A DNA stretch of 12,792 bases from a bacterium (GTDB lineage Bacteria; Bacteroidota; Ignavibacteria; Kapaibacteriales; UBA961). The notes beneath the pieces were generated by a model. That model was not told the origin of the DNA. It worked only from the letters and a program-made list of their open reading frames with translations, and searched no databases. Shown in pieces: positions 5,317-12,792 of this stretch; the first letter of the stretch is position 1; each line of letters begins with the position of its first letter. Both the position numbers and the translations under genes were made by a program. The stretch lies in NCBI GenBank assembly GCA_022844575.1, contig JALHLL010000088.1, positions 1 through 12,792 on the forward strand, in the 5' to 3' direction.

Positions 5317-6333
5317 ATGTCATTATTCACAAAGGCAGCTGTTTTATATGAAAAGGGAGCAAAGTTAATACTCGATGAGTTTGAATTACCCGATTTACAA
5401 GAGAATCAAGTACATATAAGAATTTTAGCTGCCGCACTCAATCGTCGTGATTTGTGGATTCAAAAAGGTTTGTATGCGAAAATTCAATATCCTGCGATAC
5501 TTGGTTCTGACGGGTGCGGAATTGTGGTCAATGTAGCAAACAAGGAACATAATCATCTATTAGGGCAAAGGGTAATTATTCACCCCTCTTTATTTTGGGG
5601 AGATAATGATAAAGCTCAAGGAACAAGTTTTCAGGTACTCGGAATGCCTGCATACGGCACTTTGGCTAAAGACATAGTGTGTAACTATGATAGAGTATAT
5701 CTTGCACCGAAACATTTAACAAATGAACAGGCAGCGGCATTGCCGCTTGCAGGGCTTACAGGGTGGCGTGCATTAATAAGGCAAGGCAAAGCCCAGAACA
5801 AACATAAAATCCTTATTACGGGAATCGGAGGCGGCGTTGCGCTTATTACAGCGCAATTAGCAATCGCACTTGGCTGTGAAGTATGGATAACCTCAGGCGA
5901 TGAAATAAAGATTCAATCTGCTTTGAGTATGGGGGCAAGTGGCGGTATCTTGTACACAGACCCGAACTGGGGTAAGGAAGTACATAAAACAATGGGCGGT
6001 TTTGATTGCATTATTGATGGCACGGCGGGAAGTGAGTTTAATCAATTACTGGAAGCGGTAAAAGCCGGCGGTACTATCGTAAACTACGGTGCAACTTTAG
6101 GTACGGTGGAAAAATTGAATATACATCGAATATTCTGGAAGCAAATTACTATCATCGGCTCAACTATGGGTAATGATGAAGACTTCAGCAATATGCTTGA
6201 TTTTGTTGCACTAAAACATATTCTTCCTGCCGTAGATTCGGTTTTTACTCTACAGGAAATTGATAATGCATTCGATAAAATGGAACGGAATAAACAATTT
6301 GGTAAAATTATCATTACAATGGAGGATATGTGA
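5317..6333 (+). CDS. MDR-family zinc-type/quinone oxidoreductase-like dehydrogenase (YogA-like)
   Basis: This 338-residue medium-chain dehydrogenase/reductase has the usual length. The GroES-like catalytic domain spans about 1-130 (DLQENQVHIRILAAALNRRD, then YPAILGSDGCGIV). The Rossmann domain begins near residue 165 with the dinucleotide loop ITGIGGGVALI (167-177). The structural-zinc cysteine cluster of true alcohol dehydrogenases is absent and a catalytic zinc set is not evident, favouring a quinone-oxidoreductase-type NAD(P)H-dependent enzyme. The LNRRDLWIQKGLY segment is typical of the YogA-like branch. It is cytoplasmic; the substrate is not predictable. GGAG lies 11 bases before the ATG. 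Its end (ATGTGA) overlaps the GTG start of the methyltransferase by four bases, so the two are translationally coupled, although no functional link is obvious. It is divergent from the peptidase gene. Confidence 0.88.
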   Translation: MSLFTKAAVLYEKGAKLILDEFELPDLQENQVHIRILAAALNRRDLWIQKGLYAKIQYPAILGSDGCGIVVNVANKEHNHLLGQRVIIHPSLFWGDNDKAQGTSFQVLGMPAYGTLAKDIVCNYDRVYLAPKHLTNEQAAALPLAGLTGWRALIRQGKAQNKHKILITGIGGGVALITAQLAIALGCEVWITSGDEIKIQSALSMGASGGILYTDPNWGKEVHKTMGGFDCIIDGTAGSEFNQLLEAVKAGGTIVNYGATLGTVEKLNIHRIFWKQITIIGSTMGNDEDFSNMLDFVALKHILPAVDSVFTLQEIDNAFDKMERNKQFGKIIITMEDM

Positions 6334-7481
6334 TAAGTGAACATGAAGATGAGTTGATTGATACAATAACGGATATTGTACATGATGTTTTCCACGAAGA
6401 TATGTTTGCCGATCGTGCAATCGAACGTTTTTTTCGACAGAATAGAATAACTGATGATACTTTAAGAGAAACAATAGCCGAAGGTGTTTACCAGATATTA
6501 CGATTAGGCGGATATATTAAGGAAGTAAATAAATCCGATGATATAAAAGAGATGACCGAATTTTGGTATAAGAATAGGGATCTTCTTAATGCGCTCGTAG
6601 CAAATGAAAATAACATTCCTTTACCAAAGGGTACTATTTCCGTAAATGAATGGATGGATGATTTTGCGTCACAACAACTCGGAGAAAATTACGAATTGAT
6701 ATTTTCTTCGTTTGTTAAAAAACCGACAATGTATTTGCGTACAAACACTCTTGTTACTACAAGCGATAAACTTATCGAGCAACTGAATAGTGAAGATATT
6801 ATTGCTGAAAAAGTTGCGGATAATACACTTAAAGTTCCATCGGTTAAAGGATTATTTCGCACAAAAGCATATACAAACGGACAATTTGAAGTACAAGATT
6901 TTGCTTCACAGAAGGTTACCGAATTTTGCGATGTTCAATCAGGTATGCGCATTATTGACGCTTGTGCCGGCGCAGGTGGTAAATCTCTTCATTTAGCTGC
7001 AATCATGAAAAACAAAGGGCGAATACTCGCATTGGATATTTATGAGGATAAATTAGAGGATTTAAAAATACGTGCCCGAAGAGCAAAGGCATCTATTATT
7101 GAGCCACGTTTAATAACATCATCGAAAACAATTAAACGATTGGATTCGAGTGCGGATAGAGTTTTACTTGATGCACCTTGTTCCGGCAGCGGTGTTTATC
7201 GCCGCAATCCGGATGCAAAATGGAGATTAACGGAAGAGAGTATAAATTCTTTAATAAAAACGCAAGATGATATTTTAGCGCGTTATTCACGAATGACAAA
7301 AACAGGTGGATATTTAATTTATGCCGTATGTAGTGTTTTCCCATGTGAAGGTGAAGACCGCGTAAGAAATTTTATTTTCTCAAAAAATGGAGAATATGAA
7401 CTTATCGAAGAAAAACGATACTCCCCTATCGAAAATTGTGACGGTTTTTATATGGCAAAAATCAAACGTTTAGTTTTGTAA
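6330..7481 (+). CDS. rsmB: RsmB-type rRNA cytosine-C5 methyltransferase (16S m5C967-type)
   Basis: This SAM-dependent enzyme of the RsmB/NOP2 family methylates cytosine C5 in rRNA, in RsmB at position 967 of 16S rRNA. Residues 1-about 90 form a NusB-like helical domain (ADRAIERFFRQNRITDDTLRE). Motif X is at PTMYLRTNTL (from 132). The SAM-binding loop is DACAGAGGKS (210-219). Motif IV DAPCSGSG places Cys284, and motif VI YAVCSVFP places the catalytic Cys334; both cysteines needed for catalysis and release are present. At 383 residues it is somewhat shorter than E. coli RsmB. The GTG start at 6330 is within the four-base overlap with the dehydrogenase stop; no better start lies near. The assignment to RsmB rather than another m5C enzyme rests on the NusB-like N-terminus and is likely but not certain. 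Confidence 0.88.
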   Translation: MISEHEDELIDTITDIVHDVFHEDMFADRAIERFFRQNRITDDTLRETIAEGVYQILRLGGYIKEVNKSDDIKEMTEFWYKNRDLLNALVANENNIPLPKGTISVNEWMDDFASQQLGENYELIFSSFVKKPTMYLRTNTLVTTSDKLIEQLNSEDIIAEKVADNTLKVPSVKGLFRTKAYTNGQFEVQDFASQKVTEFCDVQSGMRIIDACAGAGGKSLHLAAIMKNKGRILALDIYEDKLEDLKIRARRAKASIIEPRLITSSKTIKRLDSSADRVLLDAPCSGSGVYRRNPDAKWRLTEESINSLIKTQDDILARYSRMTKTGGYLIYAVCSVFPCEGEDRVRNFIFSKNGEYELIEEKRYSPIENCDGFYMAKIKRLVL

Positions 7482-7502
7482 CCGTTACCTATACTCTTAA
7501 TT

Positions 7503-9050
7503 TTAATTTAGCATATTGAGTTTGTATAAAATAGATTTTTTACCGAAGCGATTGTAGTAACCTATAATTTCCATTCGATCACTATAAGGAGCATAACATT
7601 CTTTATAATCCTGTGCCGACCATTGCGGATAATATGTAAGAACAATATTATCAGGATATAGTTCATTATCGAGAATAAAAATAGTATGTTCCCTATTCAA
7701 ACTATCCAACTTTGCCTTATAGTCTTTGAGAACGGACTTCTTCGTATCGCCCGAATTGCTCAAACGTCCTAATGAAAGTACATTTACCTTTTTACGATAA
7801 AAATACTCCATATAGGGTTTAATTTCCGTAGAGAAAGTAAGTACAATATCCTCATCCTTTATAGTTGCTTTGTCTAATTCTTTTGTAATGGAAAGAATGA
7901 CATTGTTTTCTTCGCGAGAATCCTTATACGCCCTACCTATAAGGTTTGTAAATAAAAGAAGAGTTATCATATAAAGAAGAAGTTTTTTATTCGTAATCAT
8001 GGGCTCTTCAGATATAAACAACAGTAATGGCAACAGGCATAATACCCAAAATTCATTATTATTCGGCTCCCACCAGATGGTAAACAGCGATTGCAATAGA
8101 AGCCAAAGTAAAACAAAAATACTCTCTCTCCTTAGCATTTCTCTCTTTAGTATTACCCTTTTCAGAATGAGTTCCCGCAATATCAATAGAGTGAATGTTA
8201 TACAAAGTAGTACGGATACACAAGAGAGTGCCATATCCCAAGGTGATACATTCACTTCGCCAGACACGAAATAACTGACAACAATTTCAGGATAGGAAAT
8301 TGTGGAAAACAAGCCCCATAGAGATTGGGGAATAGTATATAAACTAAATTTTCCCCATGCCCCACCTGATGCTTCGTGTAGGTGAGAGTATTCAGTTAAC
8401 CATCGTATAAATTGCTGGAAGGTGGTTATACCGTTTATGGAAGCAACATATATATATATAACTGCTGTTATAAGAAAACTTGCACCATAAAAAATATATG
8501 CACTTTTTTTATTCCTTTTATAATACTCTAAGCCTAATATTATTACCGAAAAAATAGCCGTCTGATGAAACAACATTGCGAGTGCAGCACCGAATGCTGA
8601 AAGTATTACATAACTCCCCTTTTCCCTGCTCACAAGAAATGGGAACCATGAAATCAAAGAGAAAAACATTGTAATAGAATACATTTCAGATGAGGTACCA
8701 CAGAAAATAACGGCATTACAACTTGCAAAGAAATATGCCCAAATGCTATTACATTTTCTTAATAATAATATGTAATGTAGTAAAGCAACACAACATGCCA
8801 TACATAGCGCAGATGTGGTCTGTAATAACCTTAAAGCATCAATAGAACAATTTGTGAAGACTAGCCTTCCAAAGGCATTATACAAAAGATGATGAGGGTG
8901 AAATAGATTTTTGCCATCTCGAACAGCAATTGCGTAATCTAAACAATCATGAGTATAATTGTTGTTAGGTAGTAGTAAATACACTAAAAATACTATCAGG
9001 AATACACAAGAACTCCTAATAATACTCTCTTTCAGAAATGAAACGTCCAT
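7503..9050 (-). CDS. Multi-pass membrane protein, GT-C glycosyltransferase-like
   Basis: This is a 515-residue integral membrane protein with about ten hydrophobic helices in the first 390 residues and a soluble C-terminal region of about 125 residues. The first helix (about 15-27) is followed by a loop with HDCLDYA (Asp35, Asp38) and NLFHPHHLLYNAFG; an acidic motif in the first loop is usual for GT-C transferases that use lipid-linked sugars. A second conserved-looking loop is WWEPNNNEFW (326-335). No exact family is recognisable, so the glycosyltransferase call is an inference from topology and motifs. I prefer ATG at 9048-9050 over TTG three codons earlier because GAAGA precedes it. It lies 30 bases after the aminotransferase-like gene, so both are probably one transcript. 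A charged stretch near residues 285-310 (LRELILKRVILKREMLRRES) is internally repetitive. The gene converges with rsmB and no terminator is visible between them. Confidence 0.75.
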   Translation of the reverse strand: MDVSFLKESIIRSSCVFLIVFLVYLLLPNNNYTHDCLDYAIAVRDGKNLFHPHHLLYNAFGRLVFTNCSIDALRLLQTTSALCMACCVALLHYILLLRKCNSIWAYFFASCNAVIFCGTSSEMYSITMFFSLISWFPFLVSREKGSYVILSAFGAALAMLFHQTAIFSVIILGLEYYKRNKKSAYIFYGASFLITAVIYIYVASINGITTFQQFIRWLTEYSHLHEASGGAWGKFSLYTIPQSLWGLFSTISYPEIVVSYFVSGEVNVSPWDMALSCVSVLLCITFTLLILRELILKRVILKREMLRRESIFVLLWLLLQSLFTIWWEPNNNEFWVLCLLPLLLFISEEPMITNKKLLLYMITLLLFTNLIGRAYKDSREENNVILSITKELDKATIKDEDIVLTFSTEIKPYMEYFYRKKVNVLSLGRLSNSGDTKKSVLKDYKAKLDSLNREHTIFILDNELYPDNIVLTYYPQWSAQDYKECYAPYSDRMEIIGYYNRFGKKSILYKLNMLN

Positions 9051-9080
9051 TTTCTTCAACAGTGCGATTAATGTATATAA

Positions 9081-10241
9081 TTAACCGTCAAGCAAATCAT
9101 TACTCATTCCTATTTCAAGAAGTTTGTTATAATCTTCTTCAGAATTAAAAATTTGAGAGCTTATTCTCCACCATAATTTATTATTGAAGGGCATAATCGG
9201 TATTTCAACTCTATATGTATCCCATAAAAAATCGTGAATGAGAGCCACATTTTTCATCGAGGCCATTTTATTTTGGGCAATCGGGCAATAAAGAGTAGCT
9301 AAATATCCAAGCATTGATGATGGAGCGGTATGCGGTACAGACCAAGCTTCACATAACCTGTCTCTCATTTTAACTACAAGATTATGATTGTGTGAAAAAA
9401 TCTTCTCATACCCAATCGTCGAATAATATTCAATAGCTTTAGGTAAAGTAAGGAAAGGTGTATAATCTTTTGTTCCAACAAAGTCAAACTCAGTAATATA
9501 GTTTTCACGATAACCGTGCGAAATGACCGTCGGGTGGGTAATTTCCTGCTTTTCGGGATGTGTCCACAAAAAAGCACATCCTTTCGGAGCAAATAACCAT
9601 TTATGACAATTACCCGTGTACCAATCAGGTTGAAGCGTTTCCATATTAAGGCTAATCATACCCGGAGCATGTGCACCATCAATAAGTATCGGCACCCCTT
9701 TTTCTCTGCAAAAACCTATAATCGGCTCGATTGGAAATATAACTCCTGTTGCCGAGGTGATATGATCGAGCACGCACAACTTCACTTTTTCAGTAATATA
9801 CGGTATCAATGTATCAATTACCTGCTGCGGTGATTCTATTGGAAATGGAACATCGGCAATAACAAGCTCAGCACCCGAGCAGTCACAAGCATATTGTAAA
9901 GTACACAGAACCGCACCATAACAATGAGAGGTTGTTAAAAGTTTATCACCGCGTCGAAGTTGTGGTATTAAAGAACGTATAACGGCATTTGCACCCGAAC
10001 TCGCATTATCAACAAAAACTATGTTCTCCGGCTTTGCACCGATAAATTTTCCTAATGAAACAGCCGAGTCTCGCAAAGCGATCGGTAATTCTCTCATAAA
10101 AAAACGAATGAGCTGCGTCTCCATTCTTATTTGCCATTCTCTCTGGGCTTCGAGAACTGTTTTAGGGCATGCCCCAAATGAACCGTTATTTAAGAAGTCC
10201 ATATTTTTCTCAAGATAAAAGTCGTCTTGATATGAATTCAT
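9081..10241 (-). CDS. Aminotransferase class V-fold PLP enzyme, isopenicillin N epimerase-like
   Basis: This 386-residue fold-type I PLP enzyme has the full usual length. The N-terminus FLNNGSFGACPKTVLEAQ is the substrate-loop signature of the isopenicillin N epimerase (CefD)-like branch. Cofactor-binding features are DNASSGANAVIRS (phosphate loop side), DHITSATG, DGAHAPG (Asp to the pyridine nitrogen), and the Schiff-base Lys214 in TGNCHKWLFAPKGCAFLW. GTKDYTPFL then follows. Members act as epimerases, desulfurases or aminotransferases; the substrate here cannot be told, and a beta-lactam pathway is not suggested by the neighbours. It lacks the mobile catalytic-cysteine loop expected of an IscS-type desulfurase as far as I can see. 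Start ATG at 10239-10241 has only a weak AAAAGAAA upstream. It is first gene of a two-gene minus-strand unit and diverges from the phosphatase gene. Confidence 0.88.
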   Translation of the reverse strand: MNSYQDDFYLEKNMDFLNNGSFGACPKTVLEAQREWQIRMETQLIRFFMRELPIALRDSAVSLGKFIGAKPENIVFVDNASSGANAVIRSLIPQLRRGDKLLTTSHCYGAVLCTLQYACDCSGAELVIADVPFPIESPQQVIDTLIPYITEKVKLCVLDHITSATGVIFPIEPIIGFCREKGVPILIDGAHAPGMISLNMETLQPDWYTGNCHKWLFAPKGCAFLWTHPEKQEITHPTVISHGYRENYITEFDFVGTKDYTPFLTLPKAIEYYSTIGYEKIFSHNHNLVVKMRDRLCEAWSVPHTAPSSMLGYLATLYCPIAQNKMASMKNVALIHDFLWDTYRVEIPIMPFNNKLWWRISSQIFNSEEDYNKLLEIGMSNDLLDG

Positions 10242-10298
10242 CGTTGTTTCTTTTCAATTGTGTTAGGGTTTCTGGCGAACATGCCAATCATTCTTACT

Positions 10299-10353
10299 TA
10301 GGTATATCAGGTGAAAATAATGCGCTAACTCTTCGTACATATACCTATTTTTG
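10299..10353 (+). promoter_or_regulatory. Promoter of the phosphatase gene with an overlapping inverted repeat
   Basis: TATTTTTG at 10346-10353 matches TAnnTTTG and would start transcription near 10360, about 15 bases before the chosen ATG. The -33 position has no good TTTG. TAGGTATAT (10299-10307) and ATATACCTA (10339-10347) form a perfect 9-bp inverted repeat whose right arm overlaps the -7 box, so a repressor or activator site is plausible. No box of this type is found for the divergent aminotransferase gene. Confidence 0.5.
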
Positions 10354-10374
10354 CCTTTTATGATAATAAAAACT

Positions 10375-11976
10375 ATGAAAAAAAACTTGATTCTTGCTCT
10401 TTTAATTTTTATCTATTCCTTCGCAACCAACTCATTCAGCCAAACTCCTAAATTGATTGTTATACTTTCATACGACCAGATGAGGGGCGATTATATAGAA
10501 AGATTTCGTCCACTTTTCAGTAAAAAAGGTTTTTTGCAAGTTGCGGATGAAGGTAGCTATTATACCGATTGTCATTATTCTCATGCCTCGAATGTAACCT
10601 GTGCAGGGCATGCAGTACTTATGACCGGTTGTAATCCTTGGAAAAGCGGCATCGTGAGTAATGATTTCTTTGATCAGGAAACTGGTTGTTCATGTTATTG
10701 CACTGAGGAACCGAATTCGGAGCCAAATCACGAACATCATTTATCACCTACCCTACTACTGAGAAAAACTCTCGGAGATTATATTCACGAACAACATACC
10801 GGTTCAAAGCAAGTATCCATTGCTATAAAGGATCGTGCAGCTATACTTATGGCGGGTAAAAATGCCAAACACGTATTATGGATGAATGACTCAACAGGCG
10901 ACTTTGAGACATCCAAAAATTATTCAAAACCCTTATGGTTAGATAATTGGCAAAAAAAGAATCCGGCAAATCGGTACTTCGGTAGAACATGGTTCGCACA
11001 GTTGAAGAATTCGGTGGGATTCGCGGATACTATTAAACAAGAAGGCAAAATGCCCGGTGGAGATAATATCTTCCCACATGAGGTACCTTTACAAGGAGAA
11101 AACGCCGTTTATGCGTATGCATGCTCACCATTTTCGGTTTCTCATCTCTTTCAGGCTGGAATATCGGCGATTGAAAACGAGAAAATGGGACAGGATAAAC
11201 AAACTGATGTGTTGTACTTAGGAATTTCAACAACTGACTTAACGGGACATTTATTCGGACCGGACAGCAGGGAGATACAAGAACTCTATGTCCATTGCGA
11301 TACAATTTTGGGAAATTTTATCGAATATCTTGATAAGAATATAAGCAGAAGCAATTATGTACTTGTTATAAGTTCTGATCATGGAGTTGCACCGATACCT
11401 GAAATATCAAAGATTCAAACACCTGTTCCTTTCGATGCTGGGCGACTTTCAGTAAGTAAGTTAAAAAAGGAGCTTAATGGATTGTTAAAGAAAGAATTAC
11501 ATATTGAAGCGGATGCTGACCCTATAAAAACTATATACCCCCCTTCAGTTACTTTTGATAAGTCCGTTCTTAAGGATGATAAGTTATACAATGAAGCGCA
11601 AAACAAGACAATAGACTTTTTACGCAATTATAATGGCATTGGTTTTGTACAAACTACGAGGAACATAATAGAGGGAAAAAATACAGAGAATTGGGATAAT
11701 GAATTATTCGATAAAATTCGTAACAGCACTCACCCTATGCGTTCGGGAGATATTGTCTTTTATCCGAAAATGTATTGGATTTACGGTTCAAATCCGGCTT
11801 CACATGGTACACCCTATAGTTATGATACCCATGTACCTCTTATTTTTTTCGGCGGTCACATAAAAAAGCAGAAACAAAATATAAAAGTATCTCCTGCAGA
11901 CATAGCCCCTACATTAGGTAGAATGGTCAACATTTCGTTGCCGAATACAGATGGCAACATATTAAGTGTAAAATAA
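10375..11976 (+). CDS. Exported PafA-like alkaline phosphatase-superfamily enzyme
   Basis: This 533-residue phosphate monoesterase of the alkaline phosphatase superfamily has a Sec signal peptide (about 1-23, ending FSQ), so it works in the periplasm or is exported. Every PafA active-site residue has a counterpart: zinc ligands Asp34, Asp288, His292, Asp335, His336 and His477; nucleophile Thr75 in NVTCAGH; Asn96 in VSND; and Lys152/Arg154 in IKDRAA. Spacings match PafA. PafA-type enzymes release phosphate from many organic phosphates without regulation by phosphate alone. I chose ATG at 10375 because the signal peptide starts MKKN there and the likely transcription start near 10360 excludes the earlier TTG (10351) and ATG (10360). 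No Shine-Dalgarno sequence is present. Cys105, Cys107 and Cys109 in GCSCYC form an uncommon cysteine cluster, near Cys76 next to the nucleophile. Confidence 0.92.
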   Translation: MKKNLILALLIFIYSFATNSFSQTPKLIVILSYDQMRGDYIERFRPLFSKKGFLQVADEGSYYTDCHYSHASNVTCAGHAVLMTGCNPWKSGIVSNDFFDQETGCSCYCTEEPNSEPNHEHHLSPTLLLRKTLGDYIHEQHTGSKQVSIAIKDRAAILMAGKNAKHVLWMNDSTGDFETSKNYSKPLWLDNWQKKNPANRYFGRTWFAQLKNSVGFADTIKQEGKMPGGDNIFPHEVPLQGENAVYAYACSPFSVSHLFQAGISAIENEKMGQDKQTDVLYLGISTTDLTGHLFGPDSREIQELYVHCDTILGNFIEYLDKNISRSNYVLVISSDHGVAPIPEISKIQTPVPFDAGRLSVSKLKKELNGLLKKELHIEADADPIKTIYPPSVTFDKSVLKDDKLYNEAQNKTIDFLRNYNGIGFVQTTRNIIEGKNTENWDNELFDKIRNSTHPMRSGDIVFYPKMYWIYGSNPASHGTPYSYDTHVPLIFFGGHIKKQKQNIKVSPADIAPTLGRMVNISLPNTDGNILSVK

Positions 11977-12023
11977 TTAATATACTCTTTTTCTCATTGT
12001 ATCCTAACAGTGGTATAAGTAAA

Positions 12024-12792
12024 ATGAAGAAAGAAGAAATCGTTCAAATGATTGCTGTAGCTCATGAAAGCTTTAACAAAGCTAATTATGATGCTATAAA
12101 AAACACTATAGTCACAATTCGCTCCTTCCTCGAATCATATAATCCTGACGGCTCTCTAACATCCTGTACCGTTAAGGATGATGAAGATTATTTGATTTTC
12201 CTTACAGTACAAATTAATATTCTCGAGGGAAATGTTTTTTTTCGTTTAGGAGATTTTGAAAAAGCATTAAACCTGTTTGAAAAAGCTGTTGAAATGGCTG
12301 AAAAAACTAATGATGCAACTCTTCTTGGACGTGCAGTAGGTAATATAGGAAGTATATACCTATATTATGCCGATTATGATAAAGCTCTTGAATATTATAA
12401 CAAATCACTTGTTTTACTCGAAGGTACTGATAAAAAAATTGAATATGCTAATGTTCTTGGTAATGTGGGAAATGTTTATGTTTATCGTTCCGAGTATTCG
12501 GAAGGATTAAAATACTTAAAAAAATCTCTACACATTATGGAAGAAATAGGGTCATTGTATGAATCGGCTAGAACATTGGCAAACATAGGTATCCTCTATT
12601 TTAATATTGAAGACTATCAGCATGCGCTCGAGTATTTAGATAAAGCATTCCGAATGTTTGATTTCGAATGGGGCGATCCGGTATATGCCGTAATCTGTAC
12701 TAATTTGGCAAATACATATTTAAATCTCAACAATAATGACTTGGCACTGCGATATTATGAAAAGGCATTGGAGTTTGCCGAAACAATAGGAC
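12024..12792 (+). CDS. Cytoplasmic tetratricopeptide-repeat protein, 3' end beyond window
   Basis: The frame is open from ATG at 12024 to the window end (256 codons) with no stop. After about 55 N-terminal residues (MKKEEIVQMIAVAHESFNKANYDAIKNT), TPR helices repeat with a period near 40. Each unit has the form LGxxGNxYxYxxxYxxALxYYxKAL: FRLGDFEKALNLFEKAVEMA, NIGSIYLYYADYDKALEYYN, NVGNVYVYRSEYSEGLKYLK, NIGILYFNIEDYQHALEYLD and NLANTYLNLNNNDLALRYYE. There is no signal peptide. This LGN/Rap-like TPR type often precedes a signalling output domain, such as a histidine kinase, a nucleotide cyclase or a LuxR helix-turn-helix, but none lies in view. It starts 47 bases after the phosphatase stop on the same strand without a visible terminator, so partial cotranscription is possible. 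No Shine-Dalgarno sequence is visible. Confidence 0.88.
   Translation, partial: MKKEEIVQMIAVAHESFNKANYDAIKNTIVTIRSFLESYNPDGSLTSCTVKDDEDYLIFLTVQINILEGNVFFRLGDFEKALNLFEKAVEMAEKTNDATLLGRAVGNIGSIYLYYADYDKALEYYNKSLVLLEGTDKKIEYANVLGNVGNVYVYRSEYSEGLKYLKKSLHIMEEIGSLYESARTLANIGILYFNIEDYQHALEYLDKAFRMFDFEWGDPVYAVICTNLANTYLNLNNNDLALRYYEKALEFAETIG

Noticed and set aside
7482..7502. Terminator between the convergent rsmB and membrane protein genes
   Set aside because: The 21-base gap and its flanks contain no stable stem followed by a T-run.
8448..8462. Run of alternating AT (TATATATATATA) as a possible replication or regulatory element
   Set aside because: It lies inside the membrane protein gene and codes for an ordinary hydrophobic segment (VIYIYVAS).
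1..12792. CRISPR array, insertion sequence transposase, phage genes or restriction-modification genes
   Set aside because: No regularly spaced repeats were seen, and no transposase, integrase, capsid or restriction/modification protein is encoded. The accessory signals are limited to the first 1.6 kb and are indirect.

Overview
The window is AT-rich bacterial chromosome. It most resembles the Bacteroidota/Chlorobiota (FCB) group, possibly a Kapabacteria-like lineage. The reasons are: promoters of the TTTG-N19-TAnnTTTG type, several starts without a Shine-Dalgarno sequence, a PafA-type phosphatase, a RacA/SoxR-like MerR regulator of the form common in Bacteroidota, and a WD40 plus OmpA pair resembling the type IX secretion protein PorE. 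The placement is an inference from gene content; no rRNA or marker phylogeny is available here.

Bases 1-1562 look accessory. Three short minus-strand genes lie here: a secreted CxC protein interrupted by an in-frame TGA, a conserved protein of unknown function, and an SRPBCC-fold protein. A 210-base non-coding gap between the first two holds a folded structure reminiscent of a recombination or cassette boundary. A gene-free stretch rich in inverted repeats (1563-2096) separates this block from a tRNA-Thr gene, its terminator and a clear Bacteroidota-type promoter.

Bases 2346-4651 form a plus-strand transcription unit: a MerR-family regulator, a periplasmic seven-blade WD40 protein, and a CRD-OmpA protein, closed by a strong bidirectional terminator. 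Domain order across the last two genes (WD40, CRD, OmpA) matches PorE, but split into two polypeptides that overlap by one base.

Bases 4693-7481 hold a minus-strand AvrRpt2-like cysteine peptidase, divergent from a plus-strand pair: a quinone-oxidoreductase-like MDR enzyme overlapping an RsmB-type rRNA cytosine-C5 methyltransferase by four bases. Bases 7503-10241 hold a minus-strand pair: a fold-type I PLP enzyme of the isopenicillin N epimerase type, then a multi-pass membrane protein resembling GT-C glycosyltransferases. Divergent from it, 10375-11976 encodes an exported PafA-like phosphatase with a complete active site. A cytoplasmic TPR protein follows from 12024 and runs off the window end.

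Most of the window is ordinary chromosomal sequence. The points most worth following are the split PorE-like pair, the cassette-like boundary at 536-694, and the interrupted CxC gene.
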